From: Bryum argenteum
Taxonomy: Eukaryota; Streptophyta; Bryopsida; Bryales; Bryaceae
Direction of reading: 5' to 3'
DNA length: 64,000 bases
Assembly: GCA_037043015.1 (NCBI GenBank)
Contig: CM073322.1
Span: forward strand, 1,499,601-1,563,600
Position 1 is the stretch's first letter. Each line of letters starts with the position of its first letter. The position numbers and the translations under genes were made by a program. Of this stretch, positions 48,420 through 60,765 are shown one piece after another. Below the pieces are notes generated by a model. It saw only the letters and a list, made by a program, of their open reading frames with translations. It did not search any database and was not told the origin of the DNA.

Positions 48420-49480
48420 TAGATATCCGACACCAGAAATGGAGCCATTATTGAGCACCATAGAGCATCGCATTTGCAACTCGGCAAGCGCCCTGTGAAC
48501 GGCACTTGCAAGAAGCACTTCACTTTTCTCGGCCCAACACAACCGCCAAGCCTCACATCGTTTTCCCATCTCACACCAACCGGCTCCCAGTCTCATAAAA
48601 TTCACCTGACTTGTTGTGAGTTCTCGCTCTCTCTATAGTAGCAAGGCAACAAACCCTTGTTAGTCCTATTGAGTATGAAAAATTGTTACTTTATTAAACA
48701 CCTTTCTCGCTAGTCAAATTGAAGTTCAAGAAGCCGTTGCTTGCAGAGAGCAGTTCGCCATGAGCGTTGAGGAAAATTCTTGTAAACCACTTCTGGGACC
48801 TTGAGGCTGACGAAAAAGCTCACCATTTGGAGGAACTAGTTTGCGAGCACCATAAGCGATGCTCTTAGGGCTCCTTTTACGTGAGGGGTGAAGCCATTGA
48901 TGGAGCCAATTCATCGCAAAATCCTCACTTGTGATTGGTCTTCTTCTTGAAATTGGCCCAAATTGCTTTACGTGGGAAATCAAGGCCAATTTTCTGAAAT
49001 TATATTTTAATGAGTAGGGAACAAGTTGTGACACGGCCCGCTCTCCAAGAGCTGGGAGACACAAGAATAAAAGGCTAATTCATGGCCTAGAGGCAATTGC
49101 TTAATTACATTACAAAAGTATCATCTCAATAAAATATTTTATTGTGAACAAATCAAACACTTGGAATGTAACTAACAATACGGATTGACCCCATGGCCTT
49201 GCTTTTCCTTTTACAAATCAGCTCCAGGGACTTTACACATGGGAGAATTGGCTTGCACCATATTAAGTTATGTATCCTCCAAGCGGTCCATTGAACCAAT
49301 TGGGCTTAGAATCATCGTGGAGATTTGTTGACTCGACTCCCCATGTAAAGCGTCTCTTACTAGCATTGGCAGGTTCACAATAGCAACATGTGATAGAATA
49401 CGGTGTCCTTCTATTAAGGAGAGTCAGAAGGTGAATTAGTAGTTGGAGATTTTGTGTGGGGCCCTTCCACATCAGCCATG
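48420..49480 (-). other. Open minus-strand segments, no gene recognised
   Basis: Three minus-strand frames are open: 48362-48605 (with ASAVHRALAELQMRC), 48726-49064 (112 codons, with SRRRPITSEDFAMNWL) and 49263-49472 (with RFTWGVESTNLHDD). None matches a family I know, and the splice joins are unclear. Part of the 48.9-kb stretch resembles 59040-59110, which argues for repeat origin. Confidence 0.2.
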
Positions 49481-49605
49481 GTACAGATTTTTGTTTTACA
49501 CTTTGATACTCTCTTGAGATCCATCATGGTACAGTACGAGACTTTGAGAACATGTACACAGTTTGCGGAATGGTCTGAAGTGAATGCATGTTGTCCCCGG
49601 ACGGG

Positions 49606-49650
<45 letters not shown>
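49606..49650 (+). repeat. Poly(A) run of 45 bases
   Basis: An uninterrupted A run follows 150-200 bp of unique-looking sequence (from about 49440). It could be the tail of a retroposed transcript. No target duplication was identified. Confidence 0.85.
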
Positions 49651-49653
<3 letters not shown>

Positions 49654-49736
49654 GCAACACGTAAGGAATTGGTGATGTGACATTCATTGGTTTTGCTATA
49701 AAAAAGTTTGTGTTGTAGAGCATGGCCACCCTTGTA

Positions 49737-49838
49737 CTCCCTTTGTCCCATTATAATTGTCCAGTAGGTTCTCTAAAATCTACCTCTCTCGGTGGATTTG
49801 AGAGAACCTATTGGACAACCATAATGGGACAAAGGGAG
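49737..49838. mobile_element. Stowaway MITE, 102 bp
   Basis: Ends CTCCCTTTGTCCC and GGGACAAAGGGAG with TA on both sides. It is the same length as the copy at 47249 and can fold into a near-perfect hairpin. Confidence 0.93.
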
Positions 49839-49929
49839 TACAAATTATGACCGTGCAAGAACAGATTCCATGCCCTTTTCGAAGCTGAGAGTCATGAAAA
49901 TAAGAAATAAGAGAAACTCCAATCTAGAG

Positions 49930-50345
49930 GATGGTGTGAATGGAGTGTTTGTTCGATCTATCCTTGTTTGTATGCGTGGAGGTTATGGCGCTAATGGCGG
50001 GACTACTAACCCCTCTCCGGGTGAAGACTATGCTAGTTTCTACCTATCCACTAGTGCCTTAGAGATACCCAACGTGGTATTACTTCAAAGGGCTTTGAGG
50101 TACACTAATCCCTCTCGAGGTGAACACTATGCTAGTTCCTACCTATCCACTAGTGCCTTAGAGATACCTGACATGGTATTCCTCCAAAGGGCTTTAAGGT
50201 ACCTATACAACAAGGTTCAAGAACCCTCCACCACAATTGGGTGAACTGTGGTGGTGAGCACCACGCCCGCATGGGGAGTAGAACCCACGACCATCTTATT
50301 GAGCGCCATGAGGCCTAACCACCAAGCCAAGGCTTGTGTTGCCTT
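49930..50345 (-). mobile_element. tRNA-derived SINE with a duplicated body segment
   Basis: The head at the right end (minus strand) has GGTGGTTAGG and GGTTCTACTCC. A body segment of about 107 bp (CTAGTTCCTACCTATCCACT, then AGTGCCTTAGAGATACC) is present twice in tandem, making this copy longer than the others. Confidence 0.72.
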
Positions 50346-50689
50346 TGAAAGTCTTGATAAATATCCCCTACAAGTGAGAGGAGTCGATAGCAGCAGTGGA
50401 TTTTAAAGCGAGCCTTAAACTGAATATATAGGATTCTATGCTTGGACAATGACCCTCCTTCCTAAAAGCAAACGTGCGATAGATGTGTTTTCTTGTGTTT
50501 TCGATTGACTAATGGCTATGCTCTTACAAGGAAGAGTGTAAAGGTTTGCCATTCTATCAAATTTTTATTAATGACATAAATATGTTTGAGGGTGCTTCTA
50601 TGATATTGTTTCTGGAGCTTCAAAGATGAACTTTTTTTGCTTGTCACTTGTCCTTGATTACCCTTGTTCATATACAATGTGAATATAGT

Positions 50690-50970
50690 AGAGTGATCTA
50701 AAATTGAGCAAGTTCCACAATAGAGCTATAGTAATCTTCACTCAAAGGTACATAATATTTTCTTCATACAACATTACCATGTACCCACTGCAAATATTAA
50801 AGGGTACCATTTTAAGAACACTTATATTTTCAACTTCAAAAATTCATAACTCACTGTAGAAGGGTCCAAAAATGACGATTCCACTTGCTATTGCTTTCTA
50901 CTAATTTCCCTCACGCACTAACAACATCCCGCACCGAAAATTGTAAATTTCCCGTGCTGAAAATTGCGCC
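50690..50970. repeat. Third copy of the 46842 repeat family
   Basis: Contains TAGTAATCTTCACTCAAAGG, TTAAGAACACTTATATTTTC and AAAAATTCATAACTCACTGT. It lacks the Stowaway insert and so serves as its empty site. Confidence 0.6.
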
Positions 50971-51210
50971 ATTACTATACATCCTAAAATATATTTTCAT
51001 GAAAACTTGTATGTTGCATGGGGGGCAAGAAAGAATGGTAACACAAATATATGCAAGTATGAATGGCTTTTGCAGTTGTTTTTGTGGTCAGCATGAATAG
51101 AACATAAAAAATGCCAATAGTATCCAGTGTTGCCATTCTCAAGGAGTGCGAAAAAATTGCAATACTACTTTACAATCATGTCTGTATGGTGGGTGCATTT
51201 TGTTTTTTTA

Positions 51211-52146
51211 TTAACCCCTAAACGACCATGGTGTTTTGAGAGCTCCAAACTCCAAAACTGCGATTTCATACCACCTTGTAAACTTTGGTGTATGAGAATT
51301 TTTTTCACAATTTTTTGAAACTATTAACCGTAGGATCTTAAAGATATCTATCATAAGCAATAGTGTTTAAAATTTCAACCGTTGGATCTTTTCCATTTTT
51401 AAGATCATAACATTCAAAGTTGATGCAAACTTTTTTTCAGCAGACATAGTTTACTTTGTGCAAACAATATTGTGATGCTTAACACCTCAAACATCTTGCT
51501 TATATTTTTTTCCATGTAGGTAACTAAGTTGAGCATTACCATGCAAAATTTTAGACACTCATTTGGTTTTTTGAACCTTCATGCAATTTATTTACTAGAA
51601 GAAGGTAGAAATCAAGGATTCGGTAAAACATGCACCACATTTGTCGTATTTGGTTTAGAGGGAAAATGAATGGTGAGTAGGTGCCTTCATGAGTTTGTGA
51701 ATTTTGAGAAAAAAGAAATTCAAAAAATTCCTAAATCTCAAATTTTAGCAAATTTCGAAAGAAAAAATTGTAATATTACAGAAACTTTGGATCTAGTTCT
51801 TGTAATTTTTTGAAGGGTGCCCTTGTAGAATTAGTAAAAGTTTTGACTTGGGTCACTTGGAAACCTAAGTAGGAAATCAGTCAAGAAAAGAAATTTTTAA
51901 AAAAATCTCAAAAAAAAGTTAAAAATAAAAAGTTTTTTTCTGCCCGCCCCAAAGCTGAAAACGAAAATTTGCGTTTTTAGACTCCAAAAGTGGAGTTTGA
52001 CTTTGCAATTTTTCCCACATACACCTTGAAGTATAGGGAACATCCAATAAAAATCTTAGGCAAAAATATTGATTCTAACCCCTTCATCTAGGCTGCCCGA
52101 AATAGCAAAACAGCCAAATCGGAGGCCTTGGTCGTTTAGGGGTTAA
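51211..52146. mobile_element. TTAA-flanked element, 0.94 kb, ends CCCCTAAACGACC
   Basis: TTAA on both sides with inverted ends CCCCTAAACGACCATGG and CCTTGGTCGTTTAGGGG. The interior is AT-rich with the shared motif CAACCGTTGGATC and no transposase frame. It is highly similar to 57859-59016. Confidence 0.85.
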
Positions 52147-52606
52147 TCCACTCCGAGAGCCATCATTATTACCCCTCGCTCAAACTTACTCGAAATCAGC
52201 TACGTGCGGCGGTGGCCTACGACAACAATATTCATGCTTGGCGGTGACCTACGAAAGCTCGTGCACAAGTGAATACTCTTTTTACTACAAACGCGCCAAT
52301 AGCGTAATAGCGTCCTCTTGTTATAGTCGAGAATAGTGTTCGAAATGACGTGTCCGTAATGACATATGGGAACTTCTAATTTTATGTTCTTGAATTATTC
52401 ATTAACATTTCCACCTTTTCTTAGATTTCTTTTGTTGTAATATGACCCACTTTATACTAAAAAAACAAATAAAAATCTACCATTGTGAGAATATTTAAGG
52501 GACATAAAAGCTATAGAAGATAAAACGCGCTTTTATGTCATTATGGATATGACATCCCGAACAATTTTTTGAACAGTGTGTAAGCTGCACTATAATGATA
52601 ATTTTC

Positions 52607-52976
52607 TTAACCCTTAAACGCCCATGGAGTCTGAAACGGGCAGCCCAAAATTGGATCACAGCATCTTTTGGACTTGGGCATCATGAATAGTGCACTCTTT
52701 GAACTTGGGCATCATGAATAGACCAATCAATGATGAGCTTGCAACCTCCTACAAGGTTATGTACAACCCCAACCTACCTACCACGATCCTTTCAAACCAT
52801 AAAATCATACATACAAATTGTGATTTGAATTGTAAAATTCCACTTTTTGAATGCCTCAGAAGAAGGTGACCAGTTTGACATCAAGATATAAGTGAAAAGT
52901 TGAGTACAGTGAGAGCTACATGAAAGATTCTGTTGGAATCAAGCCCCTAGGGCTTGCTTGGGCGTTTAAGGGTTAA
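52607..52976. mobile_element. TTAA-type MITE (CCCTTAAACGCCC ends), inverted orientation
   Basis: TTAA flanks are intact on both sides and the ends CCCTTAAACGCCCATGG and CTTGGGCGTTTAAGGG are well preserved. The interior is the reverse complement of the copy at 45593. Confidence 0.9.
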
Positions 52977-52979
52977 TGG

Positions 52980-55070
52980 TTGCAACAAATCACGCTCCAA
53001 TGTAGTTAAGGACATCTCTCCTACTTCATCCGTTATTAATTTCATGCCTTTTTAAATTTAGATATCCTAAATTAATTGCTAAATATGTTAGAACTTCAAA
53101 CATCACTTTGGGATTAAGAGTCAAGATTTATTTTTTTTTGAGTTTGATGTTTAATCTAGATTAGACCAAAAGTTGATTAGGGAAGAGTAAACAAGTACAA
53201 ATTGGGGACACAACCACTTCTTATTGTTACAATTCTCAAGTAAGAAAGAACGATTGTGTCCAAATTGGAGTTTTCTCATTTGGCTCAATCTCTTCTCTTC
53301 CCACAAACAATGTTTACACTGTTAATTCAATACAAATTTGTCCTATTCACACCATTATACTACTCCAATGGAACCCTACAAACATTTCTCACTTGCTAAA
53401 TTTACTCTTTTTGATAATATGTTCAAAATGTTGTTTTTTCGACACTTGGGATGTTTAAGGGTTAGCACCTTACAATTAAATCTTTCGTATAATGCTTCGA
53501 ATAAGTTTAGTTGGACCCGCAGTAGACAAAAATCATTTCTTGTAATTTAGGTAATTTTGCACAAAGGATCTTTAGGGGTGGAAAGTTCCAATCGAAATGG
53601 TCTTAATGGGCAGTCCACCTCAAGAATGTAAGACTTTGACCGCTCTCAAAGAGACTTAGTGAATCCCAGTTTCACTTTCACTTGTTTCACAACATCCTCA
53701 CTCCGTAATTCAACCTTCATGAATTTCAATAGGGCCTTCACTGCCAATGTCTGATTCACTGAATGATCGACACATGACATGTTATCACAGAATAGTTGAG
53801 TTTTTAGTTTATTCATGAACCCAATTCTGGGAAATGGTGTTTTTCGGAAGTGTCCACCACAAAATCCAAACTTTTGAATGGCAGGTTGCCTTTTCTTGAA
53901 GACCAGCATAACAAAAATCTCAAGTATGAAAGGAGAAGAATGTAGGTCATATGTGGACCACCTTCACTACGGCAATACATTTTTGCCACTTTTTACGCAA
54001 TTTCTAGTATAAAGATACCACTATTTCTCACCCCTATTTCTATGCACTCAAAGACACCAACCGATGTAGGAGCACATTACACGTCCCTTGTAATTCTACC
54101 CGAAAGGGATAGTAAGTACACTCAAACATGGATTCTAGTCTCACAATACGAATTTTCTATTCATTCTTAGAACATATCTACACCCCTACTGTAGTGCTTA
54201 ATTAGGTGATAAATAACCAACTAGTCTTGTATGTTGCAAACCATCCACACCAGACATTCCTCGTGAACTATTGGCTCTTCTATATGAACATTCCACTTTC
54301 ACATTGAGCACCAATGTGAGATTCTTGCTCTATGAAATTTTGAGGTTCTTCTGTAGCAAACACCACATTCAAAAGGTCAAACTCTTTGTATTAGAAGTTA
54401 ATCAAATTTGGTACGATCCGACAACCTATTCCGTCACAGAATTTGGGTACAAAACTTCATGATATTTGTATCGCAATTGCCGAGCCTTCCCACCGGAGAT
54501 GGTTCTCCACACATTGTTAGATGACCAATTTCAATATGCCTACTACTCTCAATTCAACATAATTGAATTCTCGTCTTTATAGAAGCTCACATGAAATACC
54601 ACAGGAAGGATACTAAAAAATATTGTCAAGCCTGATGACAGAACAGTCTGCAGGACTGTAGTGCCAAAAAGCTGAAAACTGGACAACAAATATGCCAAAC
54701 ATTTCATACTGCTTGCCACCTCAGCTTCCTTTTTCCCCACAATAGCTTCGGCAATGAACACGCACTACACCTGGCCCTTAGATACAAAAGCACCCATATA
54801 ACCGCTTGCATACTCAATCAAGCCAAACCATCACTTCATCATCAACCTCCCCAACAACATCGACCGCTTCCTCTTCTCCTCCCTAAAACACAAAACTGAT
54901 CCATCTTCTGGAAGAAGATAGAACTCTACTCTTTCTCTGCTGGAGATGGTTGATCATCAGTGATCATACTCTCACAAATGCCAATTGGGCCATTCATCAC
55001 TCTATTTACAAATGATACTCCATTAATTAAAAAATGGCCCCATTGAGTACCATGACGAAATTCAAGGGAC
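52980..55070. other. Intergenic region downstream of the bHLH gene
   Basis: No gene or clear element was recognised. The part after about 54950 is probably the bHLH 3' UTR and flank on the minus strand. Confidence 0.4.
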
Positions 55071-55076
55071 ACAGCA

Positions 55077-56550
55077 CTACCCTTGCACTAATCCATACTG
55101 TGCTGCTACATTGAATATCGTCCGTCGCACATCCTCCGTCTCCACCTCCGGATCCTTCATCTGCACGTCAACACTCTGCTGCTCAGCTCTTGCTTACGAC
55201 ACTCACAACCCTAAATTGAGATACAGGTGATGAAGAGAGTGATCCTACCTCGGCGATGAAGCTGTTGAGAATATTCTCCTGGAAAGCTGTGTGATGAGCA
55301 TTCAGCACTTGCACGCCCAACGACTCCACTGCTTGCACTAGTTGCACTAGCACCCCCGGTCCTCTCTGGCAAAAGATCCGAAGATGGTACGTCTGCTCCT
55401 CCAGTCTCGTCACATCCACCTGCAATACCTTCCGCCATAAGCACAACAGGGAAAAACGATTGGAATGCCAAGAGAGAAGAAGCTTGAGCACTAGATGGAG
55501 CTTGGAGAGGGTAATTCAGGATGGTGGGTGCTTACTTCGAGGATCTTCTGGGCCAGAGGAGCAGCCATTGAATCGCCGCTACCTTTGTCGGCACAGCTTT
55601 CAATAGTAACAGCAGTCTCCAGTGCGTTCTCCACAACCTCAGGGTTCGAGCTTGTTGGACCGGAGAAATTCTCCCCAGTTGCAGCTTCCACTGATCCCGC
55701 CTCGTCGTTGATTGACCCCGTGCACTTTTGCTCCAGATCGTCGATCTCCGACTCTATCTCCTCCAGCTCCTTCTGCAGCTCGCGAACGTAGTCTATCGCA
55801 TCCCCTATAATCGATGCCTTGTCCATCTGCACCACCAAACGTCCGTCTTTTCTCTATCATTCTTCTATCCATACATCACTCACTGCACCTTAACCCCAAC
55901 CTTCCACTCACAACTTCGATATTCGATTCAAACTACCACTGCAAATGTGCAGCCCTTGCACAAGTTCACAATCCTACGCTCACGCAGTATCAACATCCAT
56001 AGCTGTTCCAGTATCGATCAAAACTAGCACTCCAACACTCGTAGTGTGCACAACAATTCTAACGTCCGTCGGTATCGATATCCCTGATCGACATTGTGGC
56101 TTGAAAGAATGAAAGCAGCGCGGTGACATTGGCACTTGTACGGTGTGCACAAGGGAGGAGTGTGGCTACCTTGCTGATTTTCGGCACTTGCGACCGGAGC
56201 TGGAACAGCCCTTCGTTCAGCTTCTTGCGCCGTTTCCGCTCAGAGACCAGATTCTTTGACGCCACGCACCGAGAGTGCGACCGTTTGTTGGAGTGGGGTG
56301 CGCCGGCCTCGCCTTCCGCAGTGTCGGACGAATGAGCGGGAAGGTTGGAGTCATCGCCTAGTGCGGAATTGTTATTGCTGTGACTGCCTGCTAGCGCTAC
56401 CTTGGAGTCTACCTCACTCGGTTGATCCACAACCTCGCGTCCCCACAGTCCCCTACTCGGACCATTCTGGTCCGCCGCCTGCATAAAGTCTTGCACCAGC
56501 CAGAAGCTGGGGTCGGTGAACTGCGGAGGCTGTTGCTGTTGCGGCTTCAT
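55077..56550 (-). CDS. bHLH transcription factor with ACT-like C-terminus, AMS/DYT1-type (subfamily III(a+c))
   Basis: Exons, in coding order: 56550-56170, 55826-55536, 55419-55249 and 55160-55077, all phase 0, giving 308 residues. The N-terminus is Gln-rich (MKPQQQQPPQ). The basic region and first helix (SERKRRKKLNEGLFQLRSQV) and the second helix (MDKASIIGDAIDYVREL) form a complete DNA-binding and dimerising bHLH with the E-R-R residues for E-box contact. An acidic linker follows, then an ACT-like fold (TYHLRIFCQRGPGVLVQLVQ) and a tail with EDVRRTIFNVAAQ. The bHLH and tail are closest in my memory to ABORTED MICROSPORES, which acts in the tapetum; SCRM/ICE1 types are less close. It lacks the long N-terminal MYC_N-like domain of angiosperm AMS. 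Family assignment is firm, the orthologue is not. Confidence 0.9.
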
Positions 56551-56848
56551 TGCCGGTGTCTGATGCAGATTCTACACAGTGAAGGGAACTCCTATATTGT
56601 CACGCATGGTTATAGACCCTTCCGAACATCCCCTGCACACACATTCTGCAACTTTCAATTCCACGCCATAGCCACTCCAAAACTCTGCAACTACCTCAAC
56701 GCTCGAAAACACACTTTCTAGATGAGGCTACAGAAGACATGCAGATTTGGCATAGCGAGCAACGGGTGAACCTTGCGAGAGATCGAGTACGAGAGTGGAG
56801 TTCGACGATTGTGAGAGCAGTTCTAGCAGATGAGGGTGGGCACTGTGG

Positions 56849-56856
56849 CTTATATG
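56849..56856 (-). promoter_or_regulatory. TATA-like box for the bHLH gene
   Basis: CATATAAG on the minus strand, about 300 bp upstream of the ATG, with a pyrimidine-rich stretch (CTCTCGTACTCGATCTCTCG) starting about 45 bp downstream. This would give a leader of roughly 270 bases. Confidence 0.4.
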
Positions 56857-57094
56857 AATGTGAGAGGAGTCATCGACCATTGGTCGGCGGTCGTTACTGG
56901 CACGTTTTCTGTAGGCCGGAGTGTAGACTAGGCTCACCGCGGACATTCGGTAGGTTCTTGGTTTACAGTGAGTGTGGATCTGCAGGAACTGGAGTGTAGG
57001 TGATTTACTGTGGGTGTGGAAATGGGATGGGTGTAACGTGCATAAAATGCCTCACGCCAAGTATGTCTAAAAGGTTGCATCTTCCGGGTAAGCG

Positions 57095-57293
57095 TTCGTA
57101 GCAGCTACCAAGGAGGATGGAGGAGGGGTAATGAGCCCCTTAATTTTTTGATGTATAGACATTAAATGCCAAGGAGTAGGCTTCCATAGGTAATTTGGGG
57201 TCGCAGACCTCAAATTTGAATTCAAAATTATCAAAAACGGCCTTGGCGAGGTCCCCACGGATTGTAGGGTGCCTCCTTGGTAGCTGCTACGAA
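57095..57293. mobile_element. MITE with ends GTAGCAGCTACCAAGGAGG
   Basis: Nearly perfect inverted repeats of about 22 bp (TTCGTAGCAGCTACCAAGGA and its inverse) bound 199 bp. The target site is unclear. It is the only copy in the window. Confidence 0.75.
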
Positions 57294-57364
57294 CCATTGC
57301 CCGCATCTTCCCACAAATGTGCCAACCTGATTTGCAAGAAGAAGTGAAACTCCAACCTATTTAG

Positions 57365-57682
57365 AGGTCAGGGTGAAAAGTAAGCTCGTTCGACCTATCC
57401 TTGGATGTATGCCTGGAGGTTATCACACCAATGGCAGGACTACTAACTCCTCTCGGGGTGAACGTTATGCTAGTTCCTACCTAGCCACTAATGCCTTAGA
57501 GATACCTGATATGGTATTCTCTCAAAGGATTTTGGGACGCAGACAACGAGGTCCAAGAACCCCACGCCATAGTTGGCTGGACTATGGTCATGAGCACCAC
57601 GTTGGCATGGAGAGTAGAAGCCACAACCTCCTCATTGGGAGCCATGAGCCCTAACCACCAAGCTAAGGCTTGTGGGGCCTAC
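57365..57682 (-). mobile_element. tRNA-derived SINE, near complete
   Basis: Body landmarks GACTACTAACTCCTCTCGGG and TGCTAGTTCCTACCTAGCCA, and a head with GGTGGTTAGGGCTCATGG and a box B reading GGCTTCTACTCT on the minus strand. Confidence 0.72.
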
Positions 57683-57858
57683 CAGATTTGCAACATTAAG
57701 TGATTACTTTTGTGCCAAATGTATCTACTCCAATTGCAACTTGGTGTTCAATTTATTGTTATTTGTTTTTTTTATTTTTGGCAAGTAGCTTGAGACTAAG
57801 ATGAGATTTGTATGGATTTTTGTGGCATCAATCTCTCTTGGTTTCTATAAGGTATTCA

Positions 57859-59016
57859 TTAACCCCTAAACGACCATGGTGTTTTGAGAGCTCCAAACTC
57901 CAAAACTGCGATTTCATACCACCATGTAAACTTTGGAGTATGAGAATTTTTTTTACAATTTTTTGAATTTTTCAACCGTAGGATCTTAAAGATAACTACC
58001 ATCAAAAGTAGTGTCTAAAAATTCAACCGTTGGATCATTGCCATTTGTAAGATCGTAGCATTCAAAATTGATGCAAACTTTTTTCAGCAGACATAATTTA
58101 CTTTGTGCAAAGGATAATGTGATGCTTAACACCTCAAACATCTTGATTATATTTTTTTTCCATGTAGATAAATAAGTTGAGCGATACCATGCAAAATTTT
58201 AGACACTCATTGGGCTTTTCGAACCTTCATGCAATTTATTTACTACACTAAATTTGATAATTAGTGTTAGATACACTAATTTACATAAACATGTTATGAG
58301 TTTTTACTATTGTTCAATAATTTTACCCACTATATTCGCCATGATGGGGGTCCTTATATAGTATTAGAATCAATGCTCTTGGCAAAAAAAAATTTAAAAA
58401 AGTAAAAACTTATAGCATTTTCAAATCTTATAATAATCTAACACTAATTATCAAATTTAGTGTAGTGGAAGGTAGAAATTAAGGAATTGGTTAAACATGC
58501 ACCACATTTATTGTATTTGGTTTAGGGGGAAAATGAATGGTGAGTAGGTGCCTTCATGAGTTTGTGAATTTTGAGGAAAAAGAAATTCAAAAAATTCCTA
58601 AATCTCAATTTTTAGCAAATTTCGAAAGAAAAATTGTAATATCACAGAAACTTTGGATCTAATTCTTGTAATTTTTTGAAGGGTGCCCTTGTAGAATTGG
58701 TAAAAGTTTTGACTTGGGTCATTCGGAAAACTAAGTATGAAATCAGTCAAGAAAAGTTTTTTTTTTTTTTTAAATCTAAAAAAAAAGTTAAAAATAAAAA
58801 GTTTTTTTCTAGACCGCCCCAAAGCCGAAAACAAAAATTTGCGTTTAAAAACTCAAAAAATGGAGTTTGACTTTGTAAGTTTTCCCACATACATCTTGTA
58901 GTATAGGGAACATCCCATAAAAATCTTAGGCAAAAATATTGATTCTAACCTCTTCATTTAGGCTGCCCGAAATAGCAAAACAACCAAATCGGAGGCCTTG
59001 GTCGTTTAGGGGTTAA
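57859..59016. mobile_element. TTAA-flanked element, ends CCCCTAAACGACC, carrying a nested MITE
   Basis: Sister copy of 51211-52146 with intact TTAA target sites. Removing the 217-bp nested MITE and one TA restores the uninterrupted length of about 0.94 kb. Confidence 0.87.
58246..58462. mobile_element. CACTAAATTTGATAAT-type MITE with TA target duplication
   Basis: Same ends and length as 8250-8465. The sister element at 51211 reads TTATTTACTAGAAGAAGG at this position (about 51590), giving the empty site with a single TA. Confidence 0.92.
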
Positions 59017-59561
59017 CTTTGGTCCATTTTACATGAGGAGTTAAGGCGGTTCTCGAATCAATGAAAGGCAAAATCCTCTTAGGTGATTGGTTTGGGAGGT
59101 CAAAACCATTTTTCTTAATCACCCTCATATTATGACAAACTTGATATCAAATAGATTTTACTGAACATATCATCTAAATAGATATTCAATCTTGTAAAAT
59201 GCTCTTAATCTATATTTGGAAATGGAGTCTAAAACTAAACTCTTTTATCTTTTTTTTCTTTTTTTCTTCTTTTTTTACACAAGTGTGTTGATGAAACACA
59301 TCGCAAGAACTCGTCATGTAAGATGTTGATTTTATGTTAAACGACTTGTTGCTAGCAGGTTTCAAAGTCCCAACGGCATGTTTAATAAAACTTCATTCTC
59401 TCATTCGACATCCTCAATACCAACTGAGCTAATAACATATGACCAAGGATTAAATCCTATTTAACCCGAAGAATGGCGTCGGGCGATGTATGTAGGGATA
59501 GACTTGCTCCTTTACAAAAATACTTAAAGGTTGGTAAAGTTGTTCAAGAATCGTAAATCTA

Positions 59562-59953
59562 TTAACCCTTAAACGTCTAAGGTGACCCGAGGGGTCCTTT
59601 TCCAACAGAATCTCCTCTGTAGCTCTCTATGTACTCAACTTTTCACTTATATTTTGATGTCAAACTGGTCACCTTCTTGTGATGCATTCAAAAAGTGAAA
59701 TTTTAGAATTCAAATCACAATTTGTATGAGTGATTTTGTGCTTTGAAAGGATTGTGGTAGGTAGGTTGGGGTTGTACATAACCTTGTAGGAGGTTGCATT
59801 GATTGGATCATTCATGATGCCCAAGTTCAAAAAGTGCACTATTCATGATGCCCAAGTTCAAAAAGTGCACTATTCATGATGCCCAAGTCCAAAAGATGTT
59901 GTGATCCAATACTGGGCTGCCCAAATCCGTATAGCTAGGCGTTTAAGGGTTAA
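59562..59953. mobile_element. TTAA-type MITE (CCCTTAAACG ends)
   Basis: TTAA on both sides; ends CCCTTAAACGTCTAAGG and CTAGGCGTTTAAGGG. A 35-bp stretch (AGTTCAAAAAGTGCACTATT) inside is duplicated in tandem near 59820-59885. Confidence 0.87.
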
Positions 59954-59999
59954 GAATAAGTCGATGAAAACATTTAGTTTTTTTCTATGCAAATGTGAG

Positions 60000-60765
60000 C
60001 CAGTTGAGAAAAATAATGTTTCTACATGTAGGAGGTTTTGACTATAATGAGATATTTGAAGTGAAAATGCTATGAACAAACAAATTGCAATGAAAAAAAA
60101 TTGTTTACAAGGTTGTTCAACCTCATATGAACAACACTCTTGTACAAAGAATATTCTTCAACAAAAATTCTTGGCTTAAATGATAGCCTTGCAATGGTGA
60201 AAACTGCCGAAATATTTATAAAGGAAAAAGGGTCCAGATCTACACTCCTTGCTCTGAAATTATTGCCTTATCTTCAAAACACATTCGATTGGGTCAAGGT
60301 TTTTACCACTTAAACTAAACTCTATTTGGAATCTATCCAGAAAGCAAAGTTAAATCCAATGGTAAATAAAGGAGATAGCTGCTCTAAAATCATCTACTTC
60401 TCCACTTTTTTCAGCGTAGAAACATCACTGAAAATCCAATACCAAATATATCTGGATATAAAAATTTCAAATACAAAGTTTTTAGATTTCATCTTGAGGT
60501 CATGATTATGTAAAAAATTATGAGAACTGTTTCTAATTTTGCATTATAGGCTTGCAATGTTTGAAACCCATATACAATAACTGCGTTCGCTAAAATGCAT
60601 GCCATTGTTTTATACTTCATTTTATGGATATGAAATTTTTACTACAGAGACTAGACTCAATTTGGAACTCAACATAAGTGCTTTCGTCTAAAACAGAGAT
60701 GAAGAAGTTACAGCTCTTCAAAGTTTTTGCCTCTCATCTTAAATGTTGTTTATATGTTTATATGT
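60000..60765. repeat. Copy of the 0.8-kb dispersed repeat
   Basis: Colinear with 29400-30215: GATAGCCTTGCAATGGTGAA near 60182, AATAAAGGAGATAGC near 60365 and CAATACCAAATATATCTGGA near 60440. Confidence 0.5.

Noticed and set aside
49414-49751. Phenylalanine- or lysine-rich frames
   Set aside because: They are translations of the 45-base poly(A) run.
53646-53909. Minus-strand frame with LFCDN, recalling a copia RNase H
   Set aside because: Only five residues fit; the residues that should follow in a copia RNase H are absent, and no LTR or other pol domain is near.
53646-54470. Possible LTR retrotransposon remnant
   Set aside because: No paired long terminal repeats, primer binding site or polypurine tract could be found.
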